Below are positions 45,367 to 55,328 of a stretch of DNA of 64,000 nt, piece by piece. Below the pieces are notes generated by a model. That model made no database searches. It had not been told where the DNA came from and worked only from the letters and a program-made list of their open reading frames with translations. The position numbers were made by a program, and so were the translations under genes. Source of the DNA: Chitinophagaceae bacterium (lineage in GTDB: Bacteria; Bacteroidota; Bacteroidia; Chitinophagales; Chitinophagaceae); the NCBI GenBank assembly GCA_016710745.1, contig JADJVB010000012.1, forward strand, positions 523,747 to 587,746, read 5' to 3'. Position 1 is the stretch's first letter, and the number at the start of each line of letters is the position of its first letter.

Positions 45367-46236
45367 ATGGAATTTATAGATTATTACCAGGTATTAGGTA
45401 TAGAAAAAAACGCCAAAGAGGATGACATTAAAAAGGCGTACCGGAAACTGGCCAGGAAGTTTCATCCCGACCTTAACCCGAACGACAAGGAAGCGCATAA
45501 AAAATTTCAACAGATCAATGAGGCAAATGAAGTTTTAAGCGATGCGGAAAAGAGGAAGAAATATGATGCTTACGGAAAAGACTGGCAACATGCAGACCAG
45601 TTTGAACAACAGAAAAGATCAGGTGCCCGGTCGCAATCTACCGGAAGCGGTCAATTTAATGAAACTGATTTTTCCGATTTTTTTGAATCCATGTTTGGCG
45701 GTTCCGGCAGGGGCAGGCAAACGAAATTCCGCGGCCAAGATTTTAATGCTGAACTTAAAATGAATTTAACCGATGCGCTGCATACGCATAAGCAAACACT
45801 AACCATAAACGGAAAAAATATCAGCATCACTATTCCGGCAGGTATTGAAAATGGCCAGGTGATCAAATTAAAAGGATACGGCGCACCTGGTGTACATGGA
45901 GGCCCGGCCGGCGATCTATACATTACTTTTTCAATAGCCCCCCACCCCCGGTTTAAGCGACTGGGTAATGATTTGTATGCTGCTGCCAAAATTGATCTGT
46001 ACACGGCAATACTTGGCGGCGACACTACTTTTGACACATTAAGCGGAAAAGTAAAACTTACCGTAAAACCCGGAACACAGCCAGGCAATAAAATAAGGCT
46101 CAAAGGAAAGGGATTTCCGGTATACAAAAAGGAAGCTGAGTTTGGCGACCTGTATATCACCTATGAGATAGAACTGCCCGTCAATCTTACTGAAGAACAG
46201 AAAAAACTATTTACAGAATTATCGAATTTAAAATAA
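45367..46236 (+). CDS. cbpA: Curved DNA-binding protein/DnaJ-class chaperone CbpA
   Basis: 289 residues. N-terminal J domain with HPD at residues 33-35 (KFHPDLNPND), a Gly-rich linker (FGGSGRGRQ) and the two C-terminal substrate-binding domains (DFNAELKMNLTDAL, GGPAGDLYITFSIAPHPRFKR, GGDTTFDTLSG, GFPVYKKEAEFGDLYITYEI). No zinc finger, which distinguishes it from DnaJ. It stimulates DnaK and may coat DNA. Followed 6 bases later by its modulator cbpM. Confidence 0.93.
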   Translation: MEFIDYYQVLGIEKNAKEDDIKKAYRKLARKFHPDLNPNDKEAHKKFQQINEANEVLSDAEKRKKYDAYGKDWQHADQFEQQKRSGARSQSTGSGQFNETDFSDFFESMFGGSGRGRQTKFRGQDFNAELKMNLTDALHTHKQTLTINGKNISITIPAGIENGQVIKLKGYGAPGVHGGPAGDLYITFSIAPHPRFKRLGNDLYAAAKIDLYTAILGGDTTFDTLSGKVKLTVKPGTQPGNKIRLKGKGFPVYKKEAEFGDLYITYEIELPVNLTEEQKKLFTELSNLK

Positions 46237-46242
46237 TACGCC

Positions 46243-46539
46243 ATGCAGGACAATGAAATAGTCATCTTAAATGAGTTTTGCACTCAACATCAGGTAGATA
46301 TTACGTTTATTTATGCGTTGCATAATTCAGGATTGATAGAGGTAACGGTTACAGATGAACAAATTTGCATCCCCGAACAACAACTGCCCAACCTGGAAAA
46401 AATGGTAAGGCTGTATTACGAAATGGGGATTAACGTGGAAGGTATTGAAACCATAAATCATTTATTAAACAGGATGAATGAAATGCAGGAATTGGTTAAC
46501 GAACTAAATAACCGCCTGGGTTTTTATGAAAAGGTATAA
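46243..46539 (+). CDS. cbpM: Chaperone modulator CbpM
   Basis: 98 residues of the MerR-like CbpM family: N-terminal helix-turn-helix-like part (VILNEFCTQHQVDITFIYALHNSGLIEVT) and a coiled C-terminal half (LEKMVRLYYEMGINVEGIETINHLLNRMNEMQELVNEL). CbpM binds the J domain of CbpA and inhibits both its DnaK co-chaperone and DNA-binding activity. Operon partner of cbpA. Confidence 0.9.
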   Translation: MQDNEIVILNEFCTQHQVDITFIYALHNSGLIEVTVTDEQICIPEQQLPNLEKMVRLYYEMGINVEGIETINHLLNRMNEMQELVNELNNRLGFYEKV

Positions 46540-46759
46540 TCCTGACCGGCAGGCAGCATTCAAACGCCTTCAGCAGCGGTGTGATGCGGGCTTGATATTC
46601 CACCACTGTTTCGCATTCAAGATAACCGGATGGCCTCCCGTATGCCAACCCGCTGCGGAATTAAGATGTTCCCGGTATTGACCCGTTGGTGTTTTGGAAT
46701 TGTGTGATTAATTTAGCAAAAACCTGCCCGGCTTTAAACCCATTTAATAATACAACGGT

Positions 46760-48382
46760 ATGTCTGTTATGAAAAATAAATTTTTACCCGCTGTAAAATC
46801 CCTGGCGCAGGTTGCCAATCGTTTCGACGAAGAAGCAAGCAGTTTAAAGAAGAACTTACTTCAAACGTTGTGTAAACTTAGTTTGCCCCACGATAAAAAT
46901 ATTCTACCCTATCACGAACTCCTGCTTTTTTTATGTGCCTATCCCGGTAACCCGCCATTAAAAAAACTGGCAGAAAATGAGTTACAACGCATCGCCCTGT
47001 TCGGAAAGCAGATCAGATCGGGTAAAATTACATTGCCCGAAAATGAGGGTCTGCCTTATGGAAATACCGTAACCCGTTTCTCGCCCGACTTTTTAAGCTG
47101 GTTGCTGTTGCATAAGGACCTGCAGGTGGAATTTGATTCGTTTTATGACCCAACCTTATCACTGAACGATGTATTGAACATAACCTTGCCGGCCACGTTG
47201 AAAGCCGAAACAACCGCGGGTTTAAATAATGAAGACCTGCTGGAGGTATTGCATATAAAACCCCGGCAGTATATTCCATTTATTCTGGGGCAACTGGAGC
47301 AGTTAAAAGACATGCCCCTTTTGAAAGAACTTTTTAATGAGCGTTTAGATCCGTATGTAAAACTGGTGCCGAAAAATGCCGCTTTTTCAAAGGCCAATAA
47401 CCGTGTGCCGGCAAAACAGGTATATTATCATAACGATCTGCTTAAGCATTTTAACCCGGTTCAATTAATAAGTGAACCCCTGCAAAAAGTGAGAATACCC
47501 GGAAAAGCCGAATGCACAGCCTGTTGTAATGTGATAAAAAACAGCATGGCATTAACCGTTCGGGAGATCGACCCGGCCACTTTTTTAGAAGCAGGAACCC
47601 TGCGGTTATACGACCTGGAAAGAGGTTTGGTATTTGCCATGTACAGTATGATCCCAAACAGGCAGCTGCCGTTGGAAACCTATTTTGGTTTTACCTTTTT
47701 CAAAAACGGCATCCCGGTTTCTTATGGTGGTATCTGGGCTTTTGGAAAAATGGGTAAAATAGGAGTAAATATTTTTGAACCCTACCGGGGAGGCGAATCG
47801 GGCTATATTCTTTGCCAGTTACTCCGGGTAATGAAACAGGTAATGGGCATCCATTATGTTGAAATTGAACCATTTCAGTTCGGGCTCGACAATCCGGATG
47901 GTATAAACAGTGGCGCTTTTTGGTTTTATTACAAGTTTGGTTTCAGGCCCGTTGATAATACATTAAAACAGTTAGCTACAGACGAATACCATAAAATAAA
48001 GAACCGGAAAAATTACCGGAGCTCAGCCAAAATCCTGCTACGGTTTACTGAAAGCAATATTGGCATAAACCTGGGTAAGAAACTACCCATGAATGTGTTA
48101 ACTGTTACCGGAAAAATTTTATCGGTAATTAAAAATGCCTGGCATCACAATTATCATGAACCAAAAATTCGGGCAGTGGAAATTTTTTGTAAGCAGGTAA
48201 AACTGGATACTGCCGGCTTAACCAAAACAGAAAAGAATGTATTGGAAGATATAGCTTTGTGGGCCATGGCCATGAAAATAACCAACCCCCAGCAATTGCA
48301 ATTAATGAAACAAATGGTTTTTACAAAAACAACAGATGATTATGCCTATCAGCAATTATTGCTGGATTTCTTTGAAGCTTGA
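46760..48382 (+). CDS. Large protein with GNAT-like core, unknown function
   Basis: 540 residues, no signal peptide. N-terminal helical region (1-230) with an (F)LLFLCAYPGNPPLKKLAE segment; the centre (about 310-410) reads like an N-acetyltransferase fold: FGFTFFKNGIPVSYGGIWAFGKMGKIGVNIFEPYRGGESGYILCQLLRVMKQVMG, then SGAFWFYYKFGFRP, including an R-G-G-E-S acyl-CoA-loop-like stretch. No strict RxxGxG motif. It converges on a DUF6445-like dioxygenase-fold gene with no gap (48382/48383). Activity not established. Confidence 0.7.
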   Translation: MSVMKNKFLPAVKSLAQVANRFDEEASSLKKNLLQTLCKLSLPHDKNILPYHELLLFLCAYPGNPPLKKLAENELQRIALFGKQIRSGKITLPENEGLPYGNTVTRFSPDFLSWLLLHKDLQVEFDSFYDPTLSLNDVLNITLPATLKAETTAGLNNEDLLEVLHIKPRQYIPFILGQLEQLKDMPLLKELFNERLDPYVKLVPKNAAFSKANNRVPAKQVYYHNDLLKHFNPVQLISEPLQKVRIPGKAECTACCNVIKNSMALTVREIDPATFLEAGTLRLYDLERGLVFAMYSMIPNRQLPLETYFGFTFFKNGIPVSYGGIWAFGKMGKIGVNIFEPYRGGESGYILCQLLRVMKQVMGIHYVEIEPFQFGLDNPDGINSGAFWFYYKFGFRPVDNTLKQLATDEYHKIKNRKNYRSSAKILLRFTESNIGINLGKKLPMNVLTVTGKILSVIKNAWHHNYHEPKIRAVEIFCKQVKLDTAGLTKTEKNVLEDIALWAMAMKITNPQQLQLMKQMVFTKTTDDYAYQQLLLDFFEA

Positions 48383-49036
48383 TCATTTGGCATTATTCAT
48401 CCGGAACGTATTCCAGTCAACACCGATCCTGAAAGTTTGATAGATACGGCCGTTTTTTAAATGGCCGCCATAATGGTTGGTAGCCGAATGAAAAACCCCG
48501 GACGGATAAGCCACCATCCGGTTAAACCCATACCCTGCCCTGTCTATCTCGATCCATTTGGACCGATCTTTGGTTTCCCGTTCAAGCTGATCTTTCAGAT
48601 CGGCTAATTTCATTTTCAGCCGCCGGGCATCAGCAGGTGTTGCCGGGTCTCTAAGTCCGGTTTTTTTATGCATCCATAACGAAGTGCCGCAGTCGGGCGG
48701 TATGCCGGGGGTTAGATAGATCACTGCGGTGATATCATTGTAGGGTTCATCGGAGTGCACACCCGGCACTTCTTTTTGTTTACCCTTAGCCAGTGATTGG
48801 TAAAAAACGCCGTTCTCTTCAACCGGGTCAGTATCCCAACGGGTAATTTTTATTCCCAGTATTTTTTCCAGTTTTGCCTTGACTCCTTTTTCGTGATATA
48901 CCAATCGGCTACGCAATCCCGTTACGTGTTCCGGTTCATAATAGCCGGCCAACCGGGCATGTTCATATACGGCAAGCGGGTTCTCGTAAAAATTGTCTTT
49001 TACAATTAAAAAACGGGGATATAATAATTTTGTCAT
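48383..49036 (-). CDS. DUF6445-like protein with dioxygenase-type metal triad
   Basis: 217 residues. Central motif HSDEPYNDITAVIYLTPGIPPDCGTSLWMHKKTG, with candidate Fe ligands His94, Asp96 and His183 (VFHSATNHYGG), and late Arg in YQTFRIGVDW as the co-substrate residue. Matches the DUF6445 family, a Fe(II)/2-oxoglutarate dioxygenase-like fold. It abuts the GNAT-like gene tail to tail. Substrate unknown. Confidence 0.75.
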   Translation of the reverse strand: MTKLLYPRFLIVKDNFYENPLAVYEHARLAGYYEPEHVTGLRSRLVYHEKGVKAKLEKILGIKITRWDTDPVEENGVFYQSLAKGKQKEVPGVHSDEPYNDITAVIYLTPGIPPDCGTSLWMHKKTGLRDPATPADARRLKMKLADLKDQLERETKDRSKWIEIDRAGYGFNRMVAYPSGVFHSATNHYGGHLKNGRIYQTFRIGVDWNTFRMNNAK

Positions 49037-49229
49037 AAGGGGGTGCTCACTGATTTATGATTAGATAAATGTACCGCAAAGACAGTTACATTCTGAAACT
49101 GCAAGTTGTGAAATAATTCAACAAAAAAAAATGATCTGGGTCATTAGCCTCCGTATGGTTTCGGGGTCGGGCACCCGACAAGCCGCACGGCATTCAGACA
49201 GGGCATATCCCGCTACACCTGTTGTTATA

Positions 49230-49559
49230 TTATTCAAATACAAAATAAAGGCCCAATACCACAAGCAGCACGGCTATCGTGGTTAAACCATAGAGTACAA
49301 AACCGATTTGATCGGGAAAAATACCTGCAATGGAAAACACACAACTTAAAAAACCGAGAAAGGCTCCGGCCGCCATGTAAATAAACCCGGCAGACTGTCT
49401 TTTTGCCATTCGTTTTTTTTTGACCTTTTCAAGCATTTCGCTGATCAGATCAGCAGTAAATCCTCTCAACCTTAACTCTTCCTCCATGGCCAACAACGAA
49501 TGCCGCGATTGAAATAGGTTTTGAAGATCTGCTTCCTGGTATGATTTGAGATCAGCCAT
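49230..49559 (-). CDS. Small membrane protein of unknown function
   Basis: 109 residues. N-terminal soluble helical part (KSYQEADLQNLFQSRHSLLAMEEELRLRGFTADLISEMLEKVKKKRM), then two hydrophobic helices (AGFIYMAAGAFLGFLSCVFSIAGIF and IGFVLYGLTTIAVLLVVLGLYFVF). It recalls Bacteroidota SHOCT-less membrane proteins but no family is assigned. Lone gene. Confidence 0.65.
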   Translation of the reverse strand: MADLKSYQEADLQNLFQSRHSLLAMEEELRLRGFTADLISEMLEKVKKKRMAKRQSAGFIYMAAGAFLGFLSCVFSIAGIFPDQIGFVLYGLTTIAVLLVVLGLYFVFE

Positions 49560-49843
49560 ATAAATTACAACGCGTTATTTTTTTATTATCCAAAATAAAA
49601 AAAAATTGCCAAATAATCAAATTCAGCAATCACCGGTAAACGATTATTTAGCAAATGAAGGAGTTTGGTTCGCGATTTGGATCGGATCATTGTATCCGGG
49701 CTTGACCTTTCCCATCTGTTCCCCGAAAAGGTATGGGAATACGGCAGATTGGCGGCAGCTACACGGCTGCCCATTAAACTATTAAACTTATAGAAGCCGC
49801 TGTAACCTGATCCGGCCGGGGGTCAATTTTACCAGCTTTTTAT

Positions 49844-51022
49844 TTATGGGTATATTTTCGTTTTTAACGCCTGACGTACTACGCTATCATTCACCCGTTG
49901 AAAAAGATTCAGTGGAACGCCCGCTGCATTTGCTTCTGTTTCGAGGGCAGCTACAGATGTGCGGTAAGTTCTCCAATCGGAAGAGCTGCCGCCGGTATAC
50001 ATCCTGTTATCGTTGGGCATCGCAACAGCAAGCACCACAGTTGCGCTGGTTATCCGGCTCAGGTCGCTGTTTCCTTTTGGCATGATTACCACTACCTTCC
50101 ATATTTTAGCGGGAATGGTTACATTACCATTGTCGATGTTGTCTACCTTTGTACCGGATGCATTGTATCCCCCGGTTCCATAATTACCCATTACAATATA
50201 GGCCTCATTGGTAGTACCCACCAGGCTGTTACGAACAAAATCTTCCAAACTTGCCCAAGGGCCTTGGTTTAAATTTGGCGCTTGCGGGATCATATTGGTC
50301 ATCAAAAAAGTGGAAGAATTTGCCTGAACCGACAAAGTCCTGTCTGCCGAAGGGCAATTATGCCCTTTATCGAATCCACTGCCAGTATAACTGGTATTCT
50401 GCACCTGGTACCAGCCACCCGGTAGGTTCACATCGGCCCTGAAATCATCCTGTCTGGAGGTAGTTCCCAGATCTTCCCGCTGCAGATGCCAGGCCACCCA
50501 TACCGGTATGCCCCGTCTTTCGCTATAGGATATCGTGTAATAATTATTGTCTTTTAAATAATTGTCGGGAAAAGATGGATAAGGCAGGGCATTGGTAGGG
50601 TTGCCCAGGTTGAGGGGGTCATTATCAACCGGAATTGATGGCGGCGCGCTACCTGTTTTAAAACTTACTAAATTGCCATATGCCGTGCCGTTGGCGTTGG
50701 TAGCATATGCTTTTACAAAATAAGTAGTGAATGGAGCCAGGCCCGAGATATTACTTGTAAAACTACCTACTCCCGTTCCATCAACGGTTGTGTTAAGTGT
50801 TGACGTACCTGCATTCCAAATGATGCCACGGGCAGTAACCGGCGATCCGCCTTCACTGATAATGTTTCCCCCGCTTACCGCCGAGTTGCCTGTGATGGCA
50901 GCTATGGCAGATGTAGTAACCGTTGGAACGGCTAAGGGGGTAAGATCATCCGTATTTTTTTTACACGAATAAAGGATGACCGTAGAAACGACTAACAGCT
51001 TCAAATAATTAAGTGGTGTCAT
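49844..51022 (-). CDS. Secreted DNA/RNA non-specific endonuclease (NUC1) lipoprotein
   Basis: 392 residues. Lipobox LYSC (Cys20). Residues 35-123 are a fibronectin-like domain (ATNANGTAYGNLVSFKT). Residues 150-385 are the NUC1 domain: catalytic motif D-K-G-H (218-221, His221; the usual form is DRGH), NMIPQ with metal Asn250 and Glu260 (LEDF). It would degrade extracellular DNA and RNA. The Lys instead of Arg is worth noting. No nuclease inhibitor gene is adjacent. Confidence 0.9.
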   Translation of the reverse strand: MTPLNYLKLLVVSTVILYSCKKNTDDLTPLAVPTVTTSAIAAITGNSAVSGGNIISEGGSPVTARGIIWNAGTSTLNTTVDGTGVGSFTSNISGLAPFTTYFVKAYATNANGTAYGNLVSFKTGSAPPSIPVDNDPLNLGNPTNALPYPSFPDNYLKDNNYYTISYSERRGIPVWVAWHLQREDLGTTSRQDDFRADVNLPGGWYQVQNTSYTGSGFDKGHNCPSADRTLSVQANSSTFLMTNMIPQAPNLNQGPWASLEDFVRNSLVGTTNEAYIVMGNYGTGGYNASGTKVDNIDNGNVTIPAKIWKVVVIMPKGNSDLSRITSATVVLAVAMPNDNRMYTGGSSSDWRTYRTSVAALETEANAAGVPLNLFQRVNDSVVRQALKTKIYP

Positions 51023-51240
51023 ATAGTGCTTTGTAATAAAGGAGCAAATGTAGTGTAAAACTTGCTTCGTTTATTTCCGCACGTTAAAATTCACCTGTCT
51101 GGTCTATTACGCAGCGCAGTAACACGACTTTATATCGACAAAGGGGTATTCCTATATATAATTCCTGTTATTTAAAGCATCAAGTCGCTTCAAATAAATT
51201 GAATAAAATATTATTTGTATCATGCCCTTTGGCCGATAAT

Positions 51241-53337
51241 TTACCAGATAAGCAGTTTTTTTACGATGACTTTTTCTCTGCCTGTTAACTTCAACATATA
51301 CAGCGCTTTTGGCAGTTCGCTAATATCCAGCTTGATAAACTGCGTACCTTTCAATACCTGCATCGTTTTTACCAATTGGCCTGTTTGGTTCATTATGTCT
51401 AACTGCATATTTTCTGCAGCCACGTCATTTAAGACAACATTTAAACCGATACTGGCCGGATTAGGATACATCAAAAACTCCATATCTGTGTTTTCTAGCT
51501 TGGGAACCACCCTTATATCACTTAGTTTGTAGCGGGCATCTATATCAACCAATTTTAAGCGATAAAATAACATCTTCGAGGGGGCAGCAATATCGATAAA
51601 CTGATAATTTCGCTGGATACTGCTGTTACCTGCAGCTTGCACCTGTCCTACATTAATATAAACAACACCATCGTAACTCCGTTCAACTTCAAAATGGGCG
51701 CTGTTTTGTTCAGATTTTGTACTCCAATTTACCAATACATTTGCGCCTTGTCGCCTGGCCGCAATGTCAATAATATATATGGGCAACACAACAGCAGTAG
51801 TTGTAAATATTTGTGTAGCCGTATACCCCGATGGACCACCATCATTTATCGCTTCACAGGCATAATCATATAACGTGCTTGGTGTTAGTCCGGCTAAATT
51901 GACTGAAGGCGTATTGGTGGATATCGTTATCCAATTTGATGCTGCGGATTCTTTATACCGAAAATGATATAAGTAAGCCCCGCTAACCGGATCACAGGAT
52001 AGAATGGCACTACTACTGGTAATACCGGATACATTTAAACTAATTGGCATTGCTGCAGGTATTGCACCCGTGTGATCCAGAAAATGAAATGCTGTCATAC
52101 TGGTGCCACTTAAAACATATAAGCTATTGACGCTGGCAAGTGTGCTGGCTAATCCCCATCCGCTATAAATATTTACGGAGTCAACCCATTTTCGCAAACC
52201 TGTATTGTCATATTTTACGGTGATCATACGCAGGTATTGCGATCCAAAAAGGGTGTACATCGGGCCGCCTTTACCGGTTACAAAAACTTCTCCATTGGCT
52301 TTTGCCGAAATAAAATAGGGTTGCTCATCGTTGCCTGCAGTTTCGTTATACCTCGTATTCCAGATCATGGTTCCATCGATATCTGTCTGGAATGTAATCC
52401 AGTCGAAATAAGAAGCTGCAATATTACCGTACGCAATAATACTCAGCTTATTGCCAACATTAGTAAACCGCGTAGACGTTTCAGCTCCCCCAAAATCAAA
52501 GTCTTTTTTCCACAATTGAGTACCTGAAGCATCAAATTTATACAATTCAACATCCATCAGGCTCGTTGGTGAAACCTGGTTATCATATGCTGTAAGTAAA
52601 TACACGTTGCCGGCATCATCGATTTCTACATCAGTTCCGCCACGGCCCTGCACACCGGCTGTCCATAATAAAGTGCCTGTAGTATCCCATACGGCTACCG
52701 GTGCCAGGCTGAGGTTGCCTGAAGACGCAGTCAAAACAATTTTATCTCCTTTTAACCGCATGGAACTAAAATATTTAGGCGCATTTATATCGCTGTTTTG
52801 AGTAAACAAAATATTACCGTCAGTATCGAGTTTGATTAAAGCAAATCCGGGTAAAGCTCCAACACCACATGCCCCTATATACAGGTTACCATTAACATCC
52901 AATTCGCATCTCAGACTCATGCCAACCAGAATATTAACCGGGCTGATCACTTTTTTCCATAACTCAGCGCCCAGTGGATCGTATTTTACAATAATGATTG
53001 CAACAGGGCTGCCAGAGCCCGCATACCGGTAACCTGCTACAAAAACATTATCGCTATTATCCGTGGTTACCCAAAGCGGTTTTTCATAATTGCCTGGTAT
53101 ACCCGATGCAGACATAGCTTCCCATTGTAACACACCAAATTTGTTGTGTTTACGGGTAAACATATTGTAGCTGGTCCAATAGCCGGTTGTAATTACATTA
53201 TCCTGATTATCCCTGGCAATCATAACACCGATTTTCTGATAAGCGTCGGCTGGCCGTATCCAGTCGGTAGAGTATTGAGCTGAAACATTTGTTGATAACA
53301 ATAGAAGAAAGGCTGTTATTTTATATATCTTTTTCAT
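51241..53337 (-). CDS. T9SS type A sorting-domain protein with SBBP-like propeller
   Basis: 698 residues. Signal peptide (LLLLSTNVSAQ). Residues about 25-420 hold repeats of the form (Y/W)xxxSGNxxxxW-like blades (NDNVFVAGYRYAGSGSPVAIIIVKYDPLGAELWKK; GNLYIGACGVGALPG), an SBBP/beta-propeller. A fibronectin type III domain follows (LNVSGITSSSAILSCDPV). The C-terminus (residues about 618-698) is the T9SS type A domain: YPNPA, DIMNQTGQLVKT, LDISELPKALYMLKL and KVIVKKLLIW. It is exported across the outer membrane by T9SS and cleaved or anchored. Confidence 0.9.
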   Translation of the reverse strand: MKKIYKITAFLLLLSTNVSAQYSTDWIRPADAYQKIGVMIARDNQDNVITTGYWTSYNMFTRKHNKFGVLQWEAMSASGIPGNYEKPLWVTTDNSDNVFVAGYRYAGSGSPVAIIIVKYDPLGAELWKKVISPVNILVGMSLRCELDVNGNLYIGACGVGALPGFALIKLDTDGNILFTQNSDINAPKYFSSMRLKGDKIVLTASSGNLSLAPVAVWDTTGTLLWTAGVQGRGGTDVEIDDAGNVYLLTAYDNQVSPTSLMDVELYKFDASGTQLWKKDFDFGGAETSTRFTNVGNKLSIIAYGNIAASYFDWITFQTDIDGTMIWNTRYNETAGNDEQPYFISAKANGEVFVTGKGGPMYTLFGSQYLRMITVKYDNTGLRKWVDSVNIYSGWGLASTLASVNSLYVLSGTSMTAFHFLDHTGAIPAAMPISLNVSGITSSSAILSCDPVSGAYLYHFRYKESAASNWITISTNTPSVNLAGLTPSTLYDYACEAINDGGPSGYTATQIFTTTAVVLPIYIIDIAARRQGANVLVNWSTKSEQNSAHFEVERSYDGVVYINVGQVQAAGNSSIQRNYQFIDIAAPSKMLFYRLKLVDIDARYKLSDIRVVPKLENTDMEFLMYPNPASIGLNVVLNDVAAENMQLDIMNQTGQLVKTMQVLKGTQFIKLDISELPKALYMLKLTGREKVIVKKLLIW

Positions 53338-53741
53338 AATACAACTGTTTTTGAATGTAACCCTATGAATAAATTACCGATAACTAAAGTAGTTAGTGCG
53401 CACAAAATCTAAAATTACTTTTTGCCGGAAGGGTTAATTACGTATTTGAATAGGATAAATTGAACTTCAATAGGATTTGACTATAGCAAATATAAATTAA
53501 TTCTGTCTCAAAATAAAAAGGTAAATTTTTAAAGATTTTGAGTTTACTATGCTTTCATCAGGTGTAAATATATAATAGCAACGAAATAAAAAAAATGATT
53601 AATATCAGTTTATTTGATAATTTCCGTATGCATTAAGGAGATGTTTGAATCCAGATATGATATCTAGTTATGCGCCGGATCCATCCCAGGCGTATGATGA
53701 CAGGGACACATAAATATTCACAAATTTATTATTCAGTTGGA
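53338..53741. other. Intergenic gap upstream of the TPR gene
   Basis: 404 AT-rich bases between two minus-strand genes. It contains CAAATATA (53487-53494), the complement of TATATTTG, a possible -7 element for the T9SS protein, but the paired TTG is off spacing. No gene, RNA or repeat is recognised. Confidence 0.35.
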
Positions 53742-54881
53742 TTACATGGCGTTAATTTTAGCCAATAACTTTTCGGCCAAATTACCATCGAGTGGCTTCA
53801 ATTCCTTGAACATCAGAACGGCATTGGTTTTATCATTTTGCTTAACATAAATAAGCCCGCTGTAATACCTGCACAGTTTACTGTTTTTATCCAGCTCAAG
53901 GCCTTTCTTTAAAGTAAATAACCCATCAACGTATTTGCCGGTCATATATTGAGCATACCCCAATTCAGTGTAAGCCGATGAAAAGCTTTTATTTAATTCG
54001 ATCGATTTGCTTAGTAATGGAATGGCCTCCGCATACCGGGCCTTTTCATTGTAGCACCAACCCAACCCATAATTGGAGCCCGAACTTGTTGGGTTGTATT
54101 CAATCGCCTTCAAATAACTATCGATAGCTTCCTGAATCTTTACGGGCTTATAACCCAGGCGATAAACATCTCCCATGCCTTTATAGGCTGTACCGTTTTT
54201 TCCGTTCAGTTTCAGTGCTTTTTTATAGGCATCAATGGATTCTTCATTTTTTTTCAGTTTATAATAAGCAAAACCGATCTCGTTGAAAATATCAACCGAT
54301 TCTTTGATCATATTTGCTTTATTGAGCCAGTCAAGCGCATTGTTGTATTCTTCCAGCTCATTGTAGATATAACCCAGGTTATAACAGGCATCATCATTTT
54401 CATTATCGATATCGTAACATTTTTTATAGGCTGCTATGGCCTCTGTATTCTTGTCCAATTTTTGGTACACATCACCCAATTGTTTGTAGGCCAAAGAATA
54501 GTCTGGCTTAATGTCTAAAGCTTTTTTCAGGGAGTTGAGTGCATCTTCATACTTCGATGTCTTTTTGTAAGCATATCCCAACTCCTGCCAGGCAAACTGA
54601 TCATTTTTATTGAGTGCTACCGCCTTTTTCAAACGGTCTATCGCGTTTTCAAACAGATCCAGATCATTATAGCACCAGCCTGCTTTGTAAAAAGCGTTTT
54701 CATTTTTTGGATCCAGGTTGGTTGTTTTATCAAAAGCTAAAGCCGCTTCCTTATATTTTGCATCATCATACAGATCGTTAGCTTTGGCAAACCATTCGGT
54801 TGCGGTAGTTTGAGCCAACGAGGCAGTTGAAATAATTAATGAAATAGTGGCCATCAAAATTCTTTTAAATAAACATTCCAT
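53742..54881 (-). CDS. Secreted TPR-repeat protein
   Basis: 379 residues. Signal peptide to residue 23 (LIISTASLAQ). About nine or ten tetratricopeptide repeats follow with a strict 34-residue period, the pattern W-x-x-x-G-x-x-Y...A...Y.KAL.L (for example EALNFLKKALDIKPDYSLAYKQLGDVYQ). It probably scaffolds protein contacts in the periplasm or at the outer membrane. Next gene upstream on the same strand is the PAAR-VgrG pair, 142 bases away; a link is possible but unproved. Confidence 0.9.
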   Translation of the reverse strand: MECLFKRILMATISLIISTASLAQTTATEWFAKANDLYDDAKYKEAALAFDKTTNLDPKNENAFYKAGWCYNDLDLFENAIDRLKKAVALNKNDQFAWQELGYAYKKTSKYEDALNSLKKALDIKPDYSLAYKQLGDVYQKLDKNTEAIAAYKKCYDIDNENDDACYNLGYIYNELEEYNNALDWLNKANMIKESVDIFNEIGFAYYKLKKNEESIDAYKKALKLNGKNGTAYKGMGDVYRLGYKPVKIQEAIDSYLKAIEYNPTSSGSNYGLGWCYNEKARYAEAIPLLSKSIELNKSFSSAYTELGYAQYMTGKYVDGLFTLKKGLELDKNSKLCRYYSGLIYVKQNDKTNAVLMFKELKPLDGNLAEKLLAKINAM

Positions 54882-55023
54882 AATTATATTTTTTTTAAAA
54901 TTAAGATTACTTTTTTAATATGAGATACCCGGCAGCGGGTATATTCAGGCTGCGTACCCTACATCAAAGCCAAAACATTTACCGATTTAGCATTGGTAAG
55001 GAGCAGTTACATGTTATTGTTTT

Positions 55024-55323
55024 TCATCCTCCTATTATCACATTAAAAGCGCCCAACATAATTTGACCGCCATGGGCCGTTTGATCTCCTATCCTGGCTG
55101 CCGGTGCCCCTCCGATGATAACCGATGACGATCCCTTAACAATGATATCGGGCGGACCAACGCAAACCAAGCTATCGCCAACCCTTGCTGCCGGTAGCTT
55201 CCCAATCAACACAGTTGGTTCGCCTGGCCCTACTATTGGGCCCCCAACATGTGGTATTGGAGGAACTCCCGGGGTTTGCATCGGGCATTGATGAAAATCG
55301 GTAAGTCGAGCTGCTGGAGGCAT
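55024..55323 (-). CDS. PAAR-domain spike-tip protein
   Basis: 99 residues, a single PAAR domain: MPPAARLTDFHQCPMQ, VGGPIVGPGEPTVLIGKLPAARVGDSLVCVGPPDIIVKGSSSVIIGGAPAARIGDQTAHGGQIMLGAFNVIIGG. Zinc-binding His and Cys residues (HQCP, DSLVC, TAHGG) are present. It caps the VgrG trimer in type VI or contractile injection systems. Begins 5 bases after the VgrG stop, same operon. No effector extension. Confidence 0.95.
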   Translation of the reverse strand: MPPAARLTDFHQCPMQTPGVPPIPHVGGPIVGPGEPTVLIGKLPAARVGDSLVCVGPPDIIVKGSSSVIIGGAPAARIGDQTAHGGQIMLGAFNVIIGG

Positions 55324-55328
55324 ATTTT

